From assembly GCA_003508835.1 (NCBI GenBank), contig PUFA01000007.1:16019001-16083000 (forward strand): 64,000 nucleotides of DNA. The letters are read 5' to 3'. This stretch comes from Eonycteris spelaea (Eukaryota > Chordata > Mammalia > Chiroptera > Pteropodidae). Below are positions 56,913 to 64,000 of this stretch, in pieces; within the stretch, counting starts at the first letter, position 1; each line of letters begins with the position of its first letter. The notes beneath the pieces were generated by a model, which saw only the letters and a list, made by a program, of their open reading frames with translations, made no database searches and was not told where the DNA came from. Position numbers and translations under genes: made by a program.

Positions 56913-58659
56913 TATTTTAATACTAAGAGAGTTTTTCTTAGATTTATAAAAATAATATGATGCAAATTCTTTGCATCTAAGGAGCTAGATGTGATTTTGC
57001 CATTTGCTTTAGACCTTCAGTCACCCTAGTTGTCTGGCATTAGGCAGTTTCCTTACCTTGGCTCGTTCTTGGTTCTATAATGCAGTTATGGTACACACTT
57101 ATAGAATCATTATAGTGATAAAGAAACTAAATAGATATGAAAACATAAAATTTTATTAGCCTTGAAAAAATGTAGTTTATTTTACCTAGTAGATCAAACT
57201 AATAATGAGTTAAGTTCTCGAGACTATGCAGGAAAAAAAAGGGGTTGGGAGGAAAGAAATTCAGATCTTAAACAAAAGATGCCTGAACCCTAGTATGAAA
57301 AAAATAAAAATAGTATTTGGTTATTATTTAAAAGAACTATTCAGAATATCTTATCATTTTCAATTTTTAAAACTGACATTTATTTATTATTTTCTATAAA
57401 GAAAATCTAGAAAAAATTTACTAGGTTCCTATTTAGGCAAAATTTTAATTCTTGTTAGGAGTCTTTGAAAAATAAAAATTTTTAAAAAATATTAAATATA
57501 AATATTATTTTTAACAAACAACACATTCTGGAGCATGCAACAAAATGTTTCCCTTTGACTCATCCTGCTGATGTACTGAAAAAAAAAAAAAGAATACTTT
57601 CTTTTCTTACCTGTGAGAGTTACATGAAGATGTACATATCCATATGTCTATCTCAGAGTTTGTTTTTTTTAAGTTATTGTGTATAAGATACTAACACACA
57701 CATACTCTTTATATCTACTAGTAGAGAAATAAAAAAGATAAAGAGAACCAAGGAGGTATCAAGTTTTAGTATTCTAGCAATTAATATGTGGCCTCTTTAT
57801 CCCAACCATATAATATTTTTATGATCTATAGTTAGTATTCTATAAACATTTGTTCAAATAAAATACTGAGGATAATTAAAACTTTAAATGCAATTAAAAA
57901 TGAAATTATGTATTTGAAAATTTGCATTCTGTATAAGAAACAAATCATGATTAACAAGTTTATCATAATCTCTCAAAAAAATTTTTTTAAATGGTCAAAA
58001 AAATCTGTTTACCTTATCATGTTTATAAATTGATTTTCAGGTCCTACAGTATTGTTTTAACTTAAGTATGGCCATTTTATAATGATATTTTAAAATTTAG
58101 AGATAAATATAATCCAAAAGAATAATGTGATACTTGACAGTTTACACTCGGGATATAAATGGAAAAAATAGCTGAAGTTCTTTTTCTAATTTCACTGGAG
58201 CCTTCGAACACTGTATTTGAATCTAATAACCATAGTTATCTTACATGGAAGTGACAGCTTTTGAAATGAATCCGTTTATAATGAATATTAGTCTATGATA
58301 AATTACATCATAAAAAGAGTTAGGAAATGTCCTTTCAATAAGAAAGATATTTCTTCTGATCTCTCTTTCCTCATCTAATGTGACTAGACATGCAACAGTG
58401 ACTGTATAACCAGCTACACTAACAGTATATTGTATACACTATATACTATATTAACAATATATAGAAAAAGCATTAATGAAAACTTGCAAACCTATTTAGG
58501 AAGAAAAATCTTTTGTTCTTTTCCAAGTTGTGGAGGAACTTTAGTTAAGGTAGCAGTGATTTTAGTTTTCTAAGTTACTACTTTTCATTTAGATAAAAGT
58601 TATGAAAAAGTCTGATGGCAGTATTTCCCCCAAATAAGTCATAAAACAAATGTACTCAG
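56912..58659. other. Anonymous AT-rich sequence
   Basis: A-runs occur at 57230 and 57580. No repeat family or gene recognised in about 1.7 kb. Confidence 0.45.
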
Positions 58660-59180
58660 CGCAAATGCCAGTTTAACAGTCTGGTGTCACACACACACAC
58701 ATACAGAAAAGGATCCAAAATACCATCATACAAAGCCAATTCAGATGGAACTGTTCCACACAGGGCAATAAGGCATGTGCACCCAGAGTAAGTTATACAG
58801 AGAACTGAAGCAAATGCACCAACATTTCAGTGTCTTAGCATCATAGAAAAGTGTTTTTCACTCACACAGCAAAACAATCTGGCGTTCTCCTTTTCCTGGA
58901 TCTCCTGGGTATCTCCTTTTGAATGATGATTCAGGGACCCTACATATTCCTCTCCTATGCCCTTGGGTCTTGGTGTCCTCTCCTGAATTGTCTGCATTCA
59001 GACACCAGATGGGAAAGAGCAAAAAGATAAAGAATCTCAGGAATTTTGCCTAGTCAGGACATAAAATACGTCCCTTTTGCTCACATTCCTATGATTAGGA
59101 CTCAGTTGCTAAGACCCGCATAACTGCAAGGAAGGCTGGAAATTTGCTCTAGCTCTTTGTCCAGTGCCAAGGATTTGGTG
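58660..59180 (-). mobile_element. Possible old LTR, antisense
   Basis: cttttgctcacattcctatg, ggactcagttgctaagaccc and taactgcaaggaaggctgga match a repeat whose antisense form reads '..gctcacattccattggcc agaactcagtcacatggcc..aactgcaagggaggctggg'. I take it for an old LTR, but the family is not certain. Confidence 0.4.
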
Positions 59181-59317
59181 AGCTTGTCAGCGCTTCTGCC
59201 ACAAGTTTACATCTCTAGAGTGAATAAAAGAGGCAGCAAACAAAATGTGAACTCAGGAAATAGAAGATTAGAATGTTCGGGAAACTGCTGTGTTAATAAA
59301 TCACATCCAAGTGTTGT

Positions 59318-59357
59318 ACACACACACACACACACACACACACACCACACACACACA
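59318..59357. repeat. (CA)n microsatellite
   Basis: CA units with one CC interruption. It directly abuts the Tigger terminus and has overwritten its left TA target site. Confidence 0.95.
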
Positions 59358-59671
59358 GTTGACCCTTGAACAACATAGGTTTGAACTGTGCAAGTCCATT
59401 ATAACTGGATTTTTTCAATAAATATCTGTAATTTTTTCTATCTGGCTGGGAATCTGTGGCTTAGGAAGATTGTTAGATTAATGTGTGCCATTTTATATAG
59501 GGGATTTGAGCATCTTTGGATTTTGGTATCCACAGGAGTTCCTGAAACCAATCTCCACAGATAATGAGGACAACTAAGGTTTGGGGAAGTCAAAAGTTAT
59601 ACATGGATTTTCAACTGCAAGTGTTGAGGTGGTCAGCACCCCTTAAGCCCCAAGTTGTTCAAGGGTCACTG
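59356..59671 (+). mobile_element. Tigger-type DNA transposon (non-autonomous) with MER2-like core
   Basis: The inverted termini are obvious: cagttgacccttgaacaac at the left and gttgttcaagggtcactg at the right. A TA target dinucleotide follows the right end at 59672-59673; the left TA is lost in the CA repeat. Next to the termini come ggtttgaactgtgcaagtcc and gtcaaaagttatacatggat, as in Tigger2-like elements. The centre (about 59480-59578) carries gggatttgagcatctttgga and ggtatccacaggagttcc, the reversed end of MER2. No transposase is present; it was mobilised in trans by a mariner/pogo-like transposase. Confidence 0.85.
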
Positions 59672-60695
59672 TACATGTAAAAAATATGCAGCAGGTAGAT
59701 AGCTGGGTTGTATATAGCAAATTCCTTTTCATTCTGTAATTCCTCATCTTTTTGGAACTCTTCTATTAACTGCTAATTCTAATACCTTCTGAAATTATAA
59801 CTCTCCCATTTATTTTAAAGAACTCTCCCAATAAGCACAATACATTATCATTGAATTTTCTGTTATATATCTGAGAACAGGATGGGATGTATTCAAAGGA
59901 TTTTGTCAATGAAAGGCTAGGGATAAAAATAGAGGAATATTCCCAGAGCTGGTACATACTTGGTGTATTTTAATAATCTTCTCTTAAATTCTTTGCCTTT
60001 CTGCCTAGCTTCTGGCTTGCTCCATATAGCAAACGCTATCATCTTCCACCAGCCTGGAGCATTCACAAGCATATCTAGTTTCCTAAAAGTCCAGACCAAG
60101 AAGACAGAGAATTGAAAAGAGACAGAAGGGTTTCCTTTGCCATTTGTTTAAATACAGCTATCGAATATCTTGTTTAATGTTTGAATGCCTCATCTTCACC
60201 ATCTCATGGACTTCAGGAATATTCACTCCCTCTAAGAGATTCCATGCTTCAGAGATGATGAGAAACTACTTTAGTTTCCACAGGATAATGAATCTACATG
60301 TTAACAAAATTGCCTGAATGTTAATAAAGCAAATTAACATTTGAGAAACACAGCTCTATATAGTATCTCTCACTTGAAAAATTTATAATTTACAGTAGCA
60401 TTTAAAAAAAAAGATTCTGTTACAAAGAAACTTGCTTACCATTATTATTATTACTATTTTCAAATAGCCAATTGTGTTTCATCATGATTGTTTCTTAACA
60501 AAACACCCCACCTACATCCCACAAGAGGCTATATTCCGTGAAACTCAGACTGGGAAATAAATTAAATGCAGGAAATGGGAAAGAGGTAGAGTCAGAAAGT
60601 TAAATATTGCATTTTAACGGGTGACTCCTTCATAAATCACCTCTGTATTGGAAGACTTATTCCTGTGTTTCTGGCTAGGCACCTAATTGTAACAG
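59672..60695. other. Anonymous sequence
   Basis: No repeat recognised. 60100-60690 is fairly even in composition. Two overlapping 60-63-codon minus-strand frames (59766-60099) carry no motif. Confidence 0.45.
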
Positions 60696-60790
60696 GAAAC
60701 ATTTTAGTTGTTTATTCACTCATTCATTCAGCAAATCTTCACTGAGGTAATACTATTTTCAGACATTTATTTAAGGTCAGTCAAAGCAAG
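60696..60790 (+). mobile_element. Possible start of the same ancient repeat as 55605
   Basis: attcactcattcattcagcaaatcttcact, then a diverged ctgaggtaatactattttcagaca, resembles the 'attcattcaacaaatatttattgagcacctactatgtgc' opening. Short and weak. Confidence 0.35.
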
Positions 60791-61639
60791 AGCAAGCAAT
60801 GATTTTGGTGGGGAGGGGGACATGTAAACAAAAAATTAAAATAGGGTATGAACATAAATATTTACAATGGGCAGACACATTTATTTGGATAGACTGTTAG
60901 TAAACGTTCCTTAAAATAGATGCTCTTTCGTAGCAAACTCTATCAAAACATTGTAATTTTAGAATTAGCATATAAAATTATAGTGTTTCCTCAATTACTT
61001 CTACTCAAACTGTAATCGTTATGTCTCTCCCTCTCTTTTCCATCCTTCCATTTTAAGAAAAAAAAAATACTTCTTAAGTAATAAAACGACAGAAATGAGA
61101 TAAACATGAGTGACAGGTATGTTAGAAAGGAAAAATATATATCTCAAACTAAGGGGAAAATAATCAAAATTATTATGTGAGAGTCTGATGGCTATACCCT
61201 GGGCATTTCACAGACATAAAGAGAGATAATCTTGGCAAAACACAAATGATTGTGTCGTTTGGCTTTTACTTATGTTGATTCTGCTCTGATACACTATTGT
61301 GTTCATGAAGAATTGTATAGTCATGACAAGCGAATCCTACTCTTAATGATTAATGACTAATTAATTCATTTTAAGTATACTCTTTTATCTTTATTAGACA
61401 AATAAAGTAGAAAGGAAAAGGTTGTGGCTTCATTTTTCCATTAGCAAAAGGTGGCTTCACTAAACATGACTTAATGAATGCAATGGGTGGAATATATCAA
61501 ATTGCACTTCCAAGAGAAAAAAGCAAGTACAATGATGTGAGCCACCAAACACAGGTGGCGTTCTCTTACGCTAAAGGAACTATAGTATTCCTTAATCAAC
61601 TGTTAAATGGCACTCTCTCTTTAGATTCTGTGCTATTTT
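60791..61639. other. Anonymous sequence
   Basis: Nothing recognised. Confidence 0.45.
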
Positions 61640-62905
61640 ATTTTTAGTTAACTTTATTAGATAGAGTTGAAGTAAAATAAAATACATACTTTTTGAGTAT
61701 TGACAAATTTATACAATTGCATAACAACAACCATACAATACAAATGATTTCCTCCACACTAAAAAATCGTAATTTCACACTCAAAGCCCATCTCTCCCCA
61801 AATCCCACCCTATCCAGGCAGCAGCTAATCTACTTTATGTCATTATCAATTTGATTTGTATTCTTGGGAGTCCAAAATAAGGAAAGCATACAATTTTTAC
61901 TATTTTGTATCTGGCTTCTTTCGCTTTTCAATTTGATATTGAGATTCGTCAGTGTAGTTGTTCATATCAGAGTCTGTTACTTTTTGGATGAATAGAATGT
62001 TCTCGTGTGGGCATAGCACAATTTGTTTAGCCATTCCCTTGTCGATGGCATAGGGGTTGTTTCTAGATTTTGGTTATCACGAATAAAGTTGCTGTTAACA
62101 TTTGTGTACAAGTCTTCATGTAGATATATGTTTGTGTTTATTTGGGTAAACACTTCGAAAAATGGGAGGTAATTGCATCTCTAATTTTATAAGAAGCTCA
62201 AACCGTTTTAAAATGTGATTGAACCATTTTCATTCCCACAAGCAAAATGTAAGTGATCCAATTGTACTGTATCCTCTCTCAGTTTCGTCATGCTTTTTTA
62301 ATTTTTGCAATTCCAGCGAGTGTTTGCTGGTATCAATTTGTGGTTTTAATTTGCATTTATTTGATGACTAGTGATGTTGAACACCTTTCCATGTACTTAT
62401 TTTCTCATTCTTTGTTGTAGTGCATGTTCCAAACATTTTACCTATTTTTACCTAGTTATCTTCTTACTGAGTTGTAAGGATTCATTATACATTCAGGATA
62501 CAGTCTTTTATCAGATTTATTTTCTTGCAGAATTTTCTCTCCCCCATTTTGTGATTTAGATTTTCATTTCCTTTTCAGCCTTTTTCAAAATGTACAAGTT
62601 TTCCACTTGGATGAAATTCAATTTATATTATTTTTCTTTAAGTTTTGATCTTTCTGTGTGCTAAGTAGTTTTGCCTAAATCAATGTCACTAAGATTTTTT
62701 ATTAGTTTTTATTCTAGAAGTTTTTAATTTTAATTTTCACATGTAGGTTCATAATTCATTTCAATCAATTGAAATTTATTAAAGCCATTAATTTTTGATT
62801 TGCTGTGAAGTGAATAGAACATGGTTCATACAGCACTGTTTGAAAAGGCTATCATTCCCCCATTAAATTATCTTAAAGATTTGTCAAAAATAGATTGACT
62901 CTATG

Positions 62906-62906
62906 C

Positions 62907-62947
<41 letters not shown>

Positions 62948-62973
62948 ACACACACACACATACACATATATAT
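62906..62973. repeat. (AT)n(AC)n compound microsatellite
   Basis: About twelve AT units, then AC units with one AAC slip, then a short ATAT tail, inside the old L1. Confidence 0.95.
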
Positions 62974-63013
62974 TTGTTGTTGCTGCTGTTATTTGTTTTG
63001 ACTATTCTTTGAT

Positions 63014-63206
63014 ACATATATTCATATTCATGTTATTTCTTTGGACCTTACTCTGTTCCTTAAGCCCATGGATGGTATAAAGCAGGAATAATTGAGACAG
63101 TGCAGTATTGATGTGAAGATAGCCATCCATGGGCATTAAAGGAACAGAGTAATGTCCAAAGAAATAACATGAATATGAATATATGTCTCAATTATTCCTG
63201 CTTTAT
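63014..63206. repeat. Interleaved double inverted repeat (A-B-x-A'-B')
   Basis: Arm A 63014-63075 pairs with A' 63123-63186 (about 60 bp, with one substitution and a two-base insertion region). Arm B 63077-63099 pairs exactly with B' 63184-63206 (23 bp). The 23-base spacer 63100-63122 lies between B and A'. A' and B' share the bases tgt at their junction. The order is A, B, x, A', B', so the pairings cross. Confidence 0.95.
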
Positions 63207-64000
63207 GCTTTGTCTTGAAATCAGGAGTGTATGTCCTTCAAGTTACATTTACTTCTTTGAAATTTTCTTTGGTTAGGCTTATGTATTTCCACGTGAATTT
63301 TAGAATTATCTTGTCAATTTTGACAAAAAGTTCCAGAATTTTGATTGGGAATATGTTGACTCTATAGATCATTCTGGAGAGAATTGGTATCTTAAAATAT
63401 TTTGGTATTTTAATATGTAAACTTAGTATATCTTCCCATATATTTAGACTTTCTATAATTTCTCTCAGAAATGCTATGCAGTTTTCAATGTACAGTCTTG
63501 TATGTGTTTTGCCAAACTTAGCTATAAGAATTTCTTGATTCTGATGCCATTGCAAATGGTATTTGATGTGTCACAAATGGCATTGTCTTTTTTTTTCTAT
63601 TTTAACCTCATCATGAAAATTGCTAACATATAAATAAAATTGTTCTTTTAATATTGATCTTGCATTCTGAAACATTAAGTACATATTCTCATTCTGATAA
63701 AATTTTTATAAGTTTCTTCATATTTTCTGCATAAATAATCCTTTAATCTATAAACTTAAAAAATGTTTGACATTTTTCATAATTTGTATGCATTTTATTT
63801 ATTTTTTCAATGGCTAAGACCTCCAGGAAAATTATGAAGAGGCATAATTAATAGTGGCATTCAGGTATTCTGCATTCTTTGTTTGTTGTATCAGTTGACG
63901 ACAACGGACTTTTGGAATATCAACATGTTATAGCGGATTTTTTTCCATTTCTCCTTTTAGTTTCATCATTTTTATTTCATATACTTTGAACCTCTCTTGT

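Larger units (their letters stand above)
61640..64000 (-). mobile_element. Old L1 (3' UTR and ORF2 C-terminal half), antisense, runs off window
   Basis: Plus-strand wording follows reversed old L1: the 3' UTR (61640-61900), ttgtttagccattcccttgt, tttgggtaaacacttcgaaa, gactagtgatgttgaacacc, gttcataattcatttcaatc, then the ORF2 central part. The minus-strand frame 63238-63555 retains the post-RT linker ...RMIYRVNIFPIKILELFVKIDKIILKFTWK.., matching the IYRFNAIPIK..FFVEIDK.ILKFIWK block. Many stops and frameshifts. The 5' side lies beyond the window. A template-switch-like rearrangement lies inside at 63014-63206. Confidence 0.8.

Noticed and set aside
1..64000. CRISPR arrays, bacterial operons, prophage or plasmid features
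   Set aside because: The repeats are eukaryotic microsatellites and transposons. There are no spaced identical repeats, ribosome-binding sites or dense coding.

Overview
This is an AT-rich, LINE-rich stretch of mammalian nuclear DNA with no convincing protein-coding gene, no exon set, no CpG island and no functional RNA gene that I can recognise. The evidence is the repeat content: L1 fragments of several ages, L2 and MIR relics, MaLR-like LTRs, an ERV-L-type pol relic, a Tigger element, a hAT transposase relic, and many GT, CT, CA and AT microsatellites. One 5S rRNA-derived SINE-like insertion (14534-14755, with an extra 3' domain, a poly-A tail and a target-site duplication) is the only clade hint. 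Such SINEs are known in fruit bats (Pteropodidae) and in the springhare among mammals, so a fruit bat is a reasonable guess. I cannot exclude an ordinary retroposed 5S copy in another mammal. Repeat family names below come from memory of consensus motifs, not from a search.

Layout. 1-3.1 kb: an old L1 5' end, then two young-looking L1 3' ends, one of them twin-primed. 3.1-7.8 kb: anonymous AT-rich DNA with a 114-base polypurine run and a long CT repeat. 7.8-14 kb: a MaLR-like LTR, clustered L1 3' ends, MIRs, a polypyrimidine block and an antisense L1. 14.5 kb: the 5S-derived insertion. 15-27.5 kb: mostly anonymous, with a GT/GC tract, old L1, several MIRs, and an L2 split by an LTR-like insertion. 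27.7-30 kb: antisense L1. 34.85-40.5 kb: an almost full-length antisense L1 inserted into an L2, with a plausible target-site duplication. 43.6-45.1 kb: another antisense L1. 47.1-48.2 kb: an LTR-like repeat split by an ERV-L-like pol relic. 52.6-53.4 kb: a hAT transposase relic. 53.6-59.7 kb: an LTR-like repeat, a MaLR LTR, an L1 nested in an older repeat, and a Tigger with a MER2-like core. 61.6 kb to the end: an old antisense L1 running off the window.

No genes work together here. What the window records is layered retrotransposition and small replication accidents. The most unusual local structure is at 63014-63206, where two interleaved inverted repeats look like a single DNA template-switch event. 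Smaller hairpins of similar character occur at 14138, 20559, 36105 and 48278. By my tally L1-derived sequence is roughly a quarter of the window. I did not find a new biological system.
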